A stretch of DNA of 12,860 nucleotides from Bacteroidota bacterium (GCA_023427845.1 JAEYZX010000034.1:1-12860), one strand, 5' to 3'; positions 5,885 to 12,736 are shown, numbered from the stretch's first letter. The notes: generated by a model not told the origin, from the letters alone. Numbers and translations are program-made.

Positions 5885-6952
5885 ATGGATGTCCCAAAAC
5901 TATTGCTTTACATTTTTTCGGTTGGTGCCCTTATTACAGTTACGCTTCCACTTTTTAAAAAAGATCATTGGATCTTTAGGGTTTTTGACTATCCACGTTT
6001 GCAGAAATGCATCTGGACAGGGATTGCATTTGCGATTTGGATCATATGCTACCGGAATACGCAACTTTGGATCGACTGGATATTGATCGCTGCACTGATT
6101 TTATCATTTTGTTACCTCACTTTTCTAATTCTGCCGTTTACGCCATTCGGAAAAAAAATGATACAAAAAGCCAGCGCCAGCGATGACAAAGAGGTATTGT
6201 CGGTTTTGGTGTGCAATGTCTATCAATATAATCGCGATTTTGGAAGATTGTTATCGCTGATCAACAAACGGAATCCTGACGCAATACTTTTATTGGAAAC
6301 CAATCAACAATGGCTTGATGGCGTTTCCGACCTTAAAAAAGAATATCCCCACAACATTGAAGTTCCGCTTGAAAACACATACGGACTTCTGTTTTACAGC
6401 CGACTTCCGATTACGCATCAGCAGGTAAATTATCTTGTGGATGAGGAGACACCTTCAATTATAGCCGACCTGGCGTTTAGCGATACGACGGTCCGCATAT
6501 ATGGCGTACATCCTGCGCCTCCGGTTCCGCAGGAAGCGCAGTACAGCACCGAGCGCGACGCCGAATTGCTCATTGTAGGAAAGGAAGCCAAAAAACACAA
6601 AGGACCGTGCATGGTTATCGGCGACCTGAATGACGTAGCATGGAGTTATACTACAAAACTGTTTCTGAAATCAAGCGGACTCCTGGATCCGCGGCGAGGC
6701 CGTGGCATGTACAGCACATTTCATGCAAAATACCTTTTATTGCGATGGCCGTTGGATCATTTCTTCGTCAGCAGCCATTTTCACTTGGTCGACATGAAAG
6801 TCGAGCGCAACATTGGATCCGATCATTTCCCTATCAGTATAAATCTGGTTTTGTCGGATGATTTTGATGCAACGAAATTCAGACCCGATGCGGAAGATAA
6901 AGAACTGATTGAGGAAAAGATACAGGCAGGTAAGAATGACGAGCCGCGTTGA
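5885..6952 (+). CDS. Membrane-anchored endonuclease/exonuclease/phosphatase-family protein
   Basis: A 355-residue protein in two parts. Residues 5-24, about 42-57 and 61-84 are hydrophobic and form three likely membrane helices. From about 104 to 325 is an endonuclease/exonuclease/phosphatase (EEP) domain. The metal-dependent hydrolase residues are all visible: Asn111 (LVCNVY), Glu138 (LLLETN), His209 (YGVHPAPP), Asp247 and Asn249 (IGDLND), Asp291 (WPLDHFF), and Asp313-His314 (GSDHFP). The domain therefore looks catalytically intact. The C-terminal tail (about 326-355) is charged and probably disordered. Substrates of the EEP fold range from DNA to phospholipids and inositol phosphates, and sequence alone does not decide between them; the helix pattern puts the enzyme in the inner membrane. 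The start at 5885 is the first ATG after the fahA terminator. No operon partner is evident. Confidence 0.88.
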   Translation: MDVPKLLLYIFSVGALITVTLPLFKKDHWIFRVFDYPRLQKCIWTGIAFAIWIICYRNTQLWIDWILIAALILSFCYLTFLILPFTPFGKKMIQKASASDDKEVLSVLVCNVYQYNRDFGRLLSLINKRNPDAILLLETNQQWLDGVSDLKKEYPHNIEVPLENTYGLLFYSRLPITHQQVNYLVDEETPSIIADLAFSDTTVRIYGVHPAPPVPQEAQYSTERDAELLIVGKEAKKHKGPCMVIGDLNDVAWSYTTKLFLKSSGLLDPRRGRGMYSTFHAKYLLLRWPLDHFFVSSHFHLVDMKVERNIGSDHFPISINLVLSDDFDATKFRPDAEDKELIEEKIQAGKNDEPR

Positions 6953-6971
6953 ATCGCGGGCATTGGGGATT

Positions 6972-7005
6972 GCAGTTTACAATTGTATACGCTTAATTGA
7001 ACTGC
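6972..7005. repeat. Inverted repeat downstream of the EEP gene
   Basis: GCAGTT (6972-6977) pairs with AACTGC (7000-7005), and CAATT (6980-6984) with AATTG (6995-6999). This gives 11 bp interrupted only by a 2-base bulge (TA), around a 10-base loop. It begins 19 bases after the EEP stop. There is no T run after it, so it is not a classic terminator; it may stabilise the 3' end of the mRNA or terminate weakly. Confidence 0.45.
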
Positions 7006-7069
7006 CGTTGTTTAAGAAAGCAAGACCACGGTAAACGGGCTGAAGTACAATAGGCACGTTGTTACAACT

Positions 7070-7152
7070 AGCCCCGATGGCAGCAAACTATCCTTTTTAT
7101 CGCGCAGCGTGCGCAGCGACAAAAAGATAGTGCGTACAGCGGGAACAGCTTC
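7070..7152. repeat. Long imperfect palindromic intergenic element (REP-like)
   Basis: The core arms are CTATC (7088-7092) with GATAG (7126-7130), TTTTT (7094-7098) with AAAAA (7121-7125), and TCGC (7100-7103) with GCGA (7116-7119). Only one bulged C (7093) and one A-C mismatch (7099/7120) interrupt the stem. The top holds GCA-GCG-TGC, which can fold as a mini-hairpin. Outer arms AGC/GCT (7070-7072 with 7148-7150) and CCCG/CGGG (7073-7076 with 7140-7143) extend the fold. Inside, the 8-mer GCGCAGCG occurs twice (7102-7109, 7111-7118). No reading frame crosses it convincingly. The layout, with AGCCCCGAT at one edge and AGCGGGA..AGCT at the other around a T5/A5 stem, resembles a repeat I recall in many Flavobacterium intergenic regions. 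That recollection is not verified here. Confidence 0.65.
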
Positions 7153-7162
7153 AAAAAATAAT

Positions 7163-7170
7163 TACTTTTG
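7163..7170 (+). promoter_or_regulatory. -7 promoter element for the lipoprotein gene
   Basis: TACTTTTG at 7163-7170 is an exact TAnnTTTG box, 14 bases before the ATG at 7185, giving a predicted leader of only about 8-10 bases. The usual TTTG is missing at the -33 distance, which falls near the right edge of the palindromic element, so this call rests on the -7 box alone. Confidence 0.45.
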
Positions 7171-7184
7171 GGAAAACTAACTTC

Positions 7185-8366
7185 ATGAGGAAAATTACTT
7201 TACTCGCCCTTTTTATCATTGCCAGCTCCTGCGGAATCAAGCAGGCCGAGAAAAACCTGAATGCCGGCAATTATGACAGTGCGATTTCCACTGCCGTTTC
7301 CGGACTACGGAACAATAAGGATAAAAAAGGCAAACAGGATTATGTGGTGCTGCTTGAAGATGCTTATGCCAAGGCAAAGGAACGCGACCTTCAGGAAATT
7401 GCATTATTGGCAAAAGATGCGAACCCTCGTAATCTTGAAAAAATTTTTGAAGCCTATCGCCGACTCCATAACCGGCAAGAACAAATCAAGCCGCTGCTTC
7501 CTTTAAAAGTCCACAGCGAAAACCGTAATGCACGATTTGTTTTTGATGACTATTCCGATCAGATCGTCAGCAGTAAGAACGCACTTTCGCGCTATTTATA
7601 TGATAACAGCAAGGCACTGCTGCTTACGACCGATAAGTCAAGCCTGCGCCGTGCCTATGAGGATTTAGTGTACCTTGAAGAAATCCATCCGGGATATAAA
7701 GATGTTCGCCAGCTTATTGACCAGGCTCATGCAAAAGGTTCCGATTATGTGATCGTGAGCTTGCAAAATGAGACAAACATCATGATTCCGCGTCAGCTCG
7801 AAAAGGAATTGCTCGATTTCAGTACGTATGGACTCGACGATAAATGGACTGTGTATCATGGCAATCGCGTAAACGGAATTGATTATGATTATGGCGTATT
7901 GGTAAACTTCAGGACTATAAACGTGTCTCCGGAACAACTTGTTCCATCGAATTTCGAAAAAGAAAAAGAAGTAAATTTTGGAAAAAAGCGAAAACTTGAT
8001 CGTCGCGGTCAGCCAATTCGCGATAGTTTGGGCAACTTTATAATGGTTGATGACATTCGGATCGTGCGTGCGAAAGTAACAGAATTCAGGCAGATTAAAG
8101 CTGCGAAAGTCGTAGCTAAAGTCGACTATGTAAATTATAGGACCAAACAACTTCTACAATCGTATCCGATAGCGAGTGAGTTCATCTTCGAAAACATCTA
8201 TGCTAAGGTCAAAGGTGATAAACGCGCACTCGACGAAAACTATCTGCCATTTTTAGCGCGGGGACCAATGCCATTCCCGTCAAGCGAGCAAATGGTATAC
8301 GATACCGGAGAAGACATTAAGCAGAAATTAAAGGCAATCCTTACCCGAAACCCGGTAAAAAGATAG
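7185..8366 (+). CDS. Uncharacterised lipoprotein, 393 residues
   Basis: I do not recognise a named family. The N-terminus is a lipoprotein signal: charged MRK, a hydrophobic core (about 4-13), then ASSC with Cys16 as the probable lipidated residue. The first part after the Cys (about 18-100) is helical with TPR-like character (AEKNLNAGNYDSAISTAVSGL, then EDAYAKAKERD). A middle segment (about 105-190) is also helical. The rest (about 190-390) is richer in beta strands, with SDYVIVSLQNET (about 191-202), YGVLVNFRTINVSPEQL, and a linker rich in Lys, Arg and Asp (about 260-285). The gene starts at ATG 7185, close behind a -7 box, and ends 7 bp before the convergent dinB-like gene. Likely periplasm-facing and attached to the inner or outer membrane. 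The TPR start could mean a protein-binding role, but function is unknown. Confidence 0.82.
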   Translation: MRKITLLALFIIASSCGIKQAEKNLNAGNYDSAISTAVSGLRNNKDKKGKQDYVVLLEDAYAKAKERDLQEIALLAKDANPRNLEKIFEAYRRLHNRQEQIKPLLPLKVHSENRNARFVFDDYSDQIVSSKNALSRYLYDNSKALLLTTDKSSLRRAYEDLVYLEEIHPGYKDVRQLIDQAHAKGSDYVIVSLQNETNIMIPRQLEKELLDFSTYGLDDKWTVYHGNRVNGIDYDYGVLVNFRTINVSPEQLVPSNFEKEKEVNFGKKRKLDRRGQPIRDSLGNFIMVDDIRIVRAKVTEFRQIKAAKVVAKVDYVNYRTKQLLQSYPIASEFIFENIYAKVKGDKRALDENYLPFLARGPMPFPSSEQMVYDTGEDIKQKLKAILTRNPVKR

Positions 8367-8373
8367 TCAACTT

Positions 8374-8871
8374 CTATGCACCTGCATAATCCGCGCGCGT
8401 ACCATAGGTGGGTGGCACCGGAATATTAAGCATGTGGAAATAAATTGCCAGCTGCGCCCTGTGATGAATGATCTGATTGAAAATCCGGCGAATCGTTTCG
8501 GCTTTTGTCATTGTCGAATAGACCGTGTCGCCGCTTCGAAGCGTCCACGGATCATTCATTTTAGACTCATTGTCCGGTGTCAGGTGCGACCTGCCGTTGG
8601 CCAGCGAAGTTTCGAACAGTTCCTGCAATTCAGGTAATGAATTTACCGCTGCCGGCTGATGGTGATTGGTTGCAAAATCGAGCTCCTCGGTAGTCAACGC
8701 ATACGTGATCCAAATGGGAAGCTCGGCAATATGCGTGGCAAGTGCCTTTAAAGTGAGGCATTTTGGATGCGGCTGCCACTCGGCTTTATCCATCGGCACA
8801 TCGGCGATGAACTTTCGTGTCGTAACCGCTTCTTCATTGAGCTCATTCAAAAACATTTCAGTTGCTATCAT
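8374..8871 (-). CDS. DinB-family protein
   Basis: A 165-residue DinB/YfiT-like four-helix-bundle protein. The fold normally binds a metal ion through three histidines; candidates here are His47 (LATHIAELPIW) and His136/His137 (FNQIIHHRAQLAIY). Other family features are the LKALATHIAEL helix, the late HHRAQ motif and the C-terminal NIPVPPTYG segment. Known members include thiol S-transferases that use bacillithiol or mycothiol, and proteins induced by DNA damage. The substrate of this one cannot be read from sequence. The ATG at 8871 overlaps the stop of the ytxJ-like gene by 4 bp (ATGA), so the two are co-transcribed and probably translationally coupled. A short palindrome (TATGCA at 8375-8380, TGCATA at 8383-8388) lies in its last codons. 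Confidence 0.88.
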   Translation of the reverse strand: MIATEMFLNELNEEAVTTRKFIADVPMDKAEWQPHPKCLTLKALATHIAELPIWITYALTTEELDFATNHHQPAAVNSLPELQELFETSLANGRSHLTPDNESKMNDPWTLRSGDTVYSTMTKAETIRRIFNQIIHHRAQLAIYFHMLNIPVPPTYGTRADYAGA

Positions 8872-9275
8872 AACGGGTTTTCAGTTATTTGATGAGCGAG
8901 TGTTTCGGCATCGATATCTCCGTGCGACGCATCGTATACCGATTTTCCGTCCTTTATCAGCAATATTTGCGGAGATTGATGACGGACATCAAACTTATTT
9001 GCAATTTCATTCGAAAGCTCCCGATACGAAAGCAGATCGAGAATATACAAATTTGCTGCTGCACCAGGCACTTTGTACTCTTTTTCAAAATTTTTCAATG
9101 CCATCCTGCTGATGCCGCACGTGGTACTGTGTTTGAAAATTACCGCTGGAATCGTAAACGACTCAGTTGCAATTTCTTCCAACTGTTTTAATTCTGTTAA
9201 AGGTATCCAATCGATACCTGTTTCGGGCGTAACTTTAATATCACGATCCCCTACAATTTTATTAGACAGACTCAT
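8868..9275 (-). CDS. ytxJ: YtxJ-like bacillithiol-system redox protein (monothiol thioredoxin-like)
   Basis: A 135-residue thioredoxin-fold protein of the YtxJ family, proposed monothiol bacilliredoxins that remove bacillithiol from S-bacillithiolated proteins. Seen: a leader of about 40 residues with IDWIPLTELKQLEEI, then the strand PAVIFKHSTTCGISRMAL with the only likely active-site Cys at 53, the cis-proline loop QSPQILLIKDG (100-110) and the family's HGDI (118-121). The active site reads TCGIS, whereas as I recall it other members have Pro or Ser after the Cys, a small departure. There is no second resolving cysteine in the motif. ATG 9275 is the only sensible start, since the next Met is residue 58. 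It is the first gene of a two-gene reverse-strand operon with the dinB-like gene and divergent from clpB. No clear promoter box was found. The exact biochemical role is inferred. Confidence 0.85.
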   Translation of the reverse strand: MSLSNKIVGDRDIKVTPETGIDWIPLTELKQLEEIATESFTIPAVIFKHSTTCGISRMALKNFEKEYKVPGAAANLYILDLLSYRELSNEIANKFDVRHQSPQILLIKDGKSVYDASHGDIDAETLAHQITENPL

Positions 9276-9425
9276 ATTGACTGATTTTAGGACAAATTGT
9301 CATTATTATTCCCGGAAACGCCTCCTTTTTGTCGGAAAAACCGCAATGGAATATTAATTGAATTCCGGATTGTCATAAAGTTAGAAAATTTCGTCCCACA
9401 TAATGTTAAACTTAAACCAATTATA

Positions 9426-12032
9426 ATGAACATAAATAATTTCACAATCAAGTCGCAAGAGGCGCTGCAGCAATCCCAACAGCTTGCACAAAGCTTAGGC
9501 CAGCAGCAGATCGAGAACGAACATATTATGAGATCGATTTTTGAAGTCGATGAAAACGTTGCCCCGTTTATTCTGAAGAAACTCAATGTAAACGTAGCAT
9601 TGTTTCAACAGATCCTCGACAGTACAATTCAAAGCTTCCCAAAAGTCTCAGGAGGTGACCTGCAGTTTTCCCGGGAAAGTTCGAAGACACTCAACGAAGC
9701 CGAAATCATCTCAAAGAAAATGAATGATGAATTTGTATCGATTGAGCATCTCATACTTGCAATATTTCTCTCCAAAAGCAAAGTTGCACAGATCCTGAAA
9801 GACCAGGGGGCGACCGAAAAAGCGATGCGTGCGGCTATTGACGAACTTCGCAAAGGCGAACGCGTCACTTCGGCATCGGCAGAAGAAACCTATAATGCAC
9901 TCGGAAAATATGCAAAAAACCTCAATGATATGGCGCGTAGCGGAAAGCTTGATCCCGTTATCGGGCGCGATGAAGAAATCAGGCGGGTACTGCAGATTTT
10001 GACGCGGCGCACGAAAAACAATCCGATGCTTGTTGGTGAACCGGGTGTTGGTAAAACAGCAATCGCTGAAGGCCTTGCACACCGGATCGTGGATGGCGAT
10101 GTTCCTGAGAACCTAAAAGATAAAATCGTTTTCTCGCTCGACATGGGAGCGTTGATTGCCGGCGCCAAATACAAAGGGGAATTCGAAGAACGTTTAAAAT
10201 CAGTCGTTAAGGAAGTCACATCTGCCGAAGGAGACATCGTATTGTTTATCGACGAGATCCACACCTTAGTGGGTGCCGGTGGCGGAGAAGGCGCGATGGA
10301 TGCCGCCAACATCTTAAAACCTGCGCTGGCACGCGGGGAACTACGCGCAATTGGCGCCACAACTCTTGACGAATATCAAAAATATTTTGAGAAAGACAAA
10401 GCGCTGGAGCGCCGGTTTCAGAAAGTTCTTGTTGATGAGCCCGATACCGAAAGTGCGATTTCGATCCTGCGTGGCATCAAGGAAAAATATGAAACACATC
10501 ACAAGGTGCGGATCAAAGATGAAGCGATCATTGCGGCGGTCGAACTATCGCAGCGCTATATCACAAACCGTTTCCTTCCCGACAAGGCAATCGATTTGAT
10601 GGATGAAGCGGCATCGAAACTCCGAATGGAAATCAACTCGAAGCCGGAAGAACTTGATGTTCTCGACCGAAGGATCATGCAGCTCGAAATCGAAATCGAG
10701 GCAATCAAGCGCGAAGACGATGAAAGTAAGTTGAAAATCCTCGGACTCGAACTCGCCAACCTTAAAGAAGAGAGAAACGAGATTTTTGCAAAATGGAAAA
10801 GCGAGAAGGACGTTGTTGACGATATTCAGCGTGTAAAAGAAGAAATCGAAAATTATAAATCGGATGCCGAACGTGCCGAACGCGATGGTGATTATGGAAA
10901 GGTCGCCGAACTTCGGTACGGAAAGATCAAGGAGGCCCAAACGCAACTCGAATCGTTACAGGTTCAGCTTCGCGAAAACCAGGAAGGCACATCGCTGATC
11001 AAAGAAGAGGTGACGCGCGAGGACATTGCCGAAGTCGTTGCGAAATGGACCGGAATCCCCGTGATGCGGATGCTTCAGGGCGAACGCGAAAAATTGCTTC
11101 GGCTTGAAGAGGAACTTCACAAACGCGTGGTCGGACAGGAAGAAGCGATTGAAGCCGTCAGCGACGCGGTCAGGAGAAGCCGCGCCGGACTGCAGGACGT
11201 GAAAAAACCAATTGGTTCATTTTTGTTCCTCGGAACGACCGGCGTCGGTAAAACCGAACTGGCCAAAGCACTTGCCGAGTATTTATTCGACGATGAGAAT
11301 GCGATGACACGCATCGATATGAGTGAATATCAGGAACGCCATAGCGTGAGCCGTTTGGTAGGCGCGCCTCCGGGATATGTGGGTTATGATGAAGGCGGTC
11401 AGTTGACGGAAGCCGTAAGAAGAAGGCCGTATTCTGTTGTGTTGCTTGACGAAATCGAAAAAGCGCATCCCGACACGTTCAATATTCTGTTGCAGGTGCT
11501 TGACGAAGGACGGCTAACCGACAACAAAGGACGTACGGCCGACTTCAAAAATACGATCATAATCATGACGTCGAACATGGGAAGCGCAATCATTCAGGAA
11601 AAATTTGAAAACCTTAAAGGCAGTGTCGAAGCGGCTACGGAAGCGGCGAAAGATGAGGTACTCGGACTTCTGAAGCAAACCGTCCGCCCCGAATTCATAA
11701 ACCGTATCGATGAGATTGTGATGTTTACGCCATTGACAACTGAGAACATCAGCAGGATCGTCGGACTCCAGTTGAAAGGTGTCACTCGAATGTTGGCACA
11801 GCAAAACATCACGCTCGATGCCACTCCGGAAGCAATTGAATACTTGTCTGACAAAGGTTTTGATCCGCAATATGGCGCGCGTCCGGTTAAGCGTGTGATC
11901 CAGCGCGAAGTCCTGAACAGATTGTCGAAGGAAATCCTTGCCGGACGTGTCACAACCGACAGCATCATATTGCTGGATAATTTTGATGGCGAACTGGTTT
12001 TCAGAAATCAGACTGAATTGTCCGATAGCTAA
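9426..12032 (+). CDS. clpB: ATP-dependent disaggregase ClpB
   Basis: ClpB is a hexameric AAA+ chaperone that, with DnaK/DnaJ/GrpE, pulls proteins out of heat-induced aggregates in the cytoplasm. From ATG 9426 it has 868 residues, typical of the family. Domain order: Clp_N double repeat (about 1-145), AAA+ 1 with Walker A GEPGVGKT (204-211), pore loop KYKGEFEER (248-256, Tyr249) and Walker B VLFIDE (272-277), and Arg fingers near 329-330. The long coiled-coil M-domain (about 400-530) separates ClpB from ClpA and ClpC. AAA+ 2 has Walker A GTTGVGKT (603-610), pore loop GYVGYDEGG (650-658) and Walker B VVLLDE (671-676). The frame is open upstream to 9297, but those 43 codons do not look like ClpB; the chosen start gives the family's N-terminus. 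No CIRCE-like repeat or canonical TAnnTTTG box is seen upstream. The next gene lies 98 bp downstream. Confidence 0.97.
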   Translation: MNINNFTIKSQEALQQSQQLAQSLGQQQIENEHIMRSIFEVDENVAPFILKKLNVNVALFQQILDSTIQSFPKVSGGDLQFSRESSKTLNEAEIISKKMNDEFVSIEHLILAIFLSKSKVAQILKDQGATEKAMRAAIDELRKGERVTSASAEETYNALGKYAKNLNDMARSGKLDPVIGRDEEIRRVLQILTRRTKNNPMLVGEPGVGKTAIAEGLAHRIVDGDVPENLKDKIVFSLDMGALIAGAKYKGEFEERLKSVVKEVTSAEGDIVLFIDEIHTLVGAGGGEGAMDAANILKPALARGELRAIGATTLDEYQKYFEKDKALERRFQKVLVDEPDTESAISILRGIKEKYETHHKVRIKDEAIIAAVELSQRYITNRFLPDKAIDLMDEAASKLRMEINSKPEELDVLDRRIMQLEIEIEAIKREDDESKLKILGLELANLKEERNEIFAKWKSEKDVVDDIQRVKEEIENYKSDAERAERDGDYGKVAELRYGKIKEAQTQLESLQVQLRENQEGTSLIKEEVTREDIAEVVAKWTGIPVMRMLQGEREKLLRLEEELHKRVVGQEEAIEAVSDAVRRSRAGLQDVKKPIGSFLFLGTTGVGKTELAKALAEYLFDDENAMTRIDMSEYQERHSVSRLVGAPPGYVGYDEGGQLTEAVRRRPYSVVLLDEIEKAHPDTFNILLQVLDEGRLTDNKGRTADFKNTIIIMTSNMGSAIIQEKFENLKGSVEAATEAAKDEVLGLLKQTVRPEFINRIDEIVMFTPLTTENISRIVGLQLKGVTRMLAQQNITLDATPEAIEYLSDKGFDPQYGARPVKRVIQREVLNRLSKEILAGRVTTDSIILLDNFDGELVFRNQTELSDS

Positions 12033-12040
12033 TAACTGAT

Positions 12041-12076
12041 TTAACGGCAGCTTCCCAAATTTTATAATTCCGTTAA
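12041..12076. repeat. Inverted repeat after clpB
   Basis: TTAACGG (12041-12047) and CCGTTAA (12070-12076) form 7-bp perfect arms around a 22-base AT-rich loop. It starts 8 bases after the clpB stop. It has no T tract and a long loop, so it is a weak terminator at best. It could instead be a protein-binding site upstream of the DJ-1/PfpI gene. Confidence 0.35.
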
Positions 12077-12088
12077 TATCCTACGGGC

Positions 12089-12109
12089 ATTCAATTCCGT
12101 AACTTGAAT
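12089..12109. repeat. Small inverted repeat upstream of the DJ-1/PfpI gene
   Basis: ATTCAA (12089-12094) and TTGAAT (12104-12109) flank a 9-base spacer, ending 21 bases before the ATG at 12131. The position suits an operator or leader hairpin, but 6-bp AT-rich arms can arise by chance. No canonical TAnnTTTG box is present in this gap. Confidence 0.25.
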
Positions 12110-12130
12110 TAAACTTAAAAAGTATTTATT

Positions 12131-12673
12131 ATGGAAAAGAAAGTAGCAATATTGGCAACCAACGGATTTGAGGAAAGCGAATTGAAATCGCCAAAACAGA
12201 CGATCGAAGAACAAGGATGGAAAGCGCACGTCATCAGCCTGAAATCAGGAAAAATCAAGTCATGGGCCGACGGAAACTGGGGCCCTGAATACGATGTCGA
12301 TTATACGCTTGAGGAAGTCTCGGCAAGCAATTACGATGCTTTGGTACTGCCGGGCGGTGTAATCAATCCCGACAAATTACGGGTTGAAGAAAAGGCACTT
12401 TCATTCGTGAAAGAATTTTTTAAGGCTAAAAAACCGGTCGCGGCAATTTGTCACGGACCATGGACGCTGATCGATGCCGATGTGGTGAAAGGTCGTGAAA
12501 TGACATCATATGCATCAATCAAGCAGGATTTGATCAATGCCGGCGCTGTCTGGAGCGATCAGGAAGTCGTAGTCGACAACGGGCTGGTAACGAGCCGAAG
12601 TCCTGAAGACCTGCCTGCTTTCAACCGCAAGATGGTTGAGGAAATAAAAGAAGGAGTTCATGCAAATGCATAA
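12131..12673 (+). CDS. DJ-1/PfpI-family protein (YhbO-like, type 1 glutamine amidotransferase fold)
   Basis: A 180-residue single-domain DJ-1/PfpI protein, complete and of normal length. The conserved triad is visible: Glu14 in NGFEESEL, the nucleophilic-elbow Cys107 and His108 in AAICHGPW. The family's LVLPGG strand-turn (71-76) and the C-terminal LVTSRSPEDLPAF (152-164) are also present. Family members have been described as intracellular cysteine peptidases, glyoxalases/deglycases or general stress proteins, and the true activity is debated; nothing here decides it. It is cytoplasmic, with no signal peptide. It follows clpB on the same strand after a 98-bp gap with two small inverted repeats and is closed by a strong terminator. 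It may be transcribed alone or by read-through from clpB, which would fit a shared stress role (inference). Confidence 0.93.
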   Translation: MEKKVAILATNGFEESELKSPKQTIEEQGWKAHVISLKSGKIKSWADGNWGPEYDVDYTLEEVSASNYDALVLPGGVINPDKLRVEEKALSFVKEFFKAKKPVAAICHGPWTLIDADVVKGREMTSYASIKQDLINAGAVWSDQEVVVDNGLVTSRSPEDLPAFNRKMVEEIKEGVHANA

Positions 12674-12692
12674 AATGAACCAAATCGAAATT

Positions 12693-12721
12693 AAACGCCG
12701 GATTTTATTCGGCGTTTTTTT
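12693..12721 (+). terminator. Rho-independent terminator after the DJ-1/PfpI gene
   Basis: AAACGCCG (12693-12700) and CGGCGTTT (12710-12717) form an 8-bp GC-rich stem around a 9-base loop, running directly into a 7-base T tract (12715-12721). It starts 20 bases after the stop codon. Confidence 0.92.
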
Positions 12722-12736
12722 ATTAGATTTACCACA

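Noticed and set aside
6944..6959. CCGCG/CGCGG hairpin across the EEP stop codon, considered as a terminator
   Set aside because: A 5-bp stem with no T run; it overlaps the stop codon and probably reflects coding sequence.
7665..8150. 161-codon open frame on the reverse strand inside the lipoprotein gene
   Set aside because: It lies wholly within a well-supported lipoprotein frame, has a poor composition (long Phe/Tyr/Ile-rich stretches) and no motif; a shadow frame.
8375..8388. TATGCA/TGCATA palindrome at the dinB 3' end, considered as a bidirectional terminator for the convergent pair
   Set aside because: Only 5-6 bp, loop of 2-4 bases, no T tract on either side, and it lies in coding sequence.
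8666..9112. 148-codon forward open frame across the dinB-ytxJ junction
   Set aside because: Both reverse-strand genes are recognisable families with coupled stop/start codons; the forward frame has no similarity to anything I know.
9297..9425. 43-codon upstream extension of clpB
   Set aside because: The extension does not look like a Clp N-terminus, while MNINNFTIKSQEAL from 9426 does; overall length then equals the family norm.
9890..10360. 156-codon reverse-strand open frame inside clpB
   Set aside because: It is antisense to the conserved AAA+ 1 domain, and its Ser/Pro-rich sequence is the expected mirror of the clpB codons.
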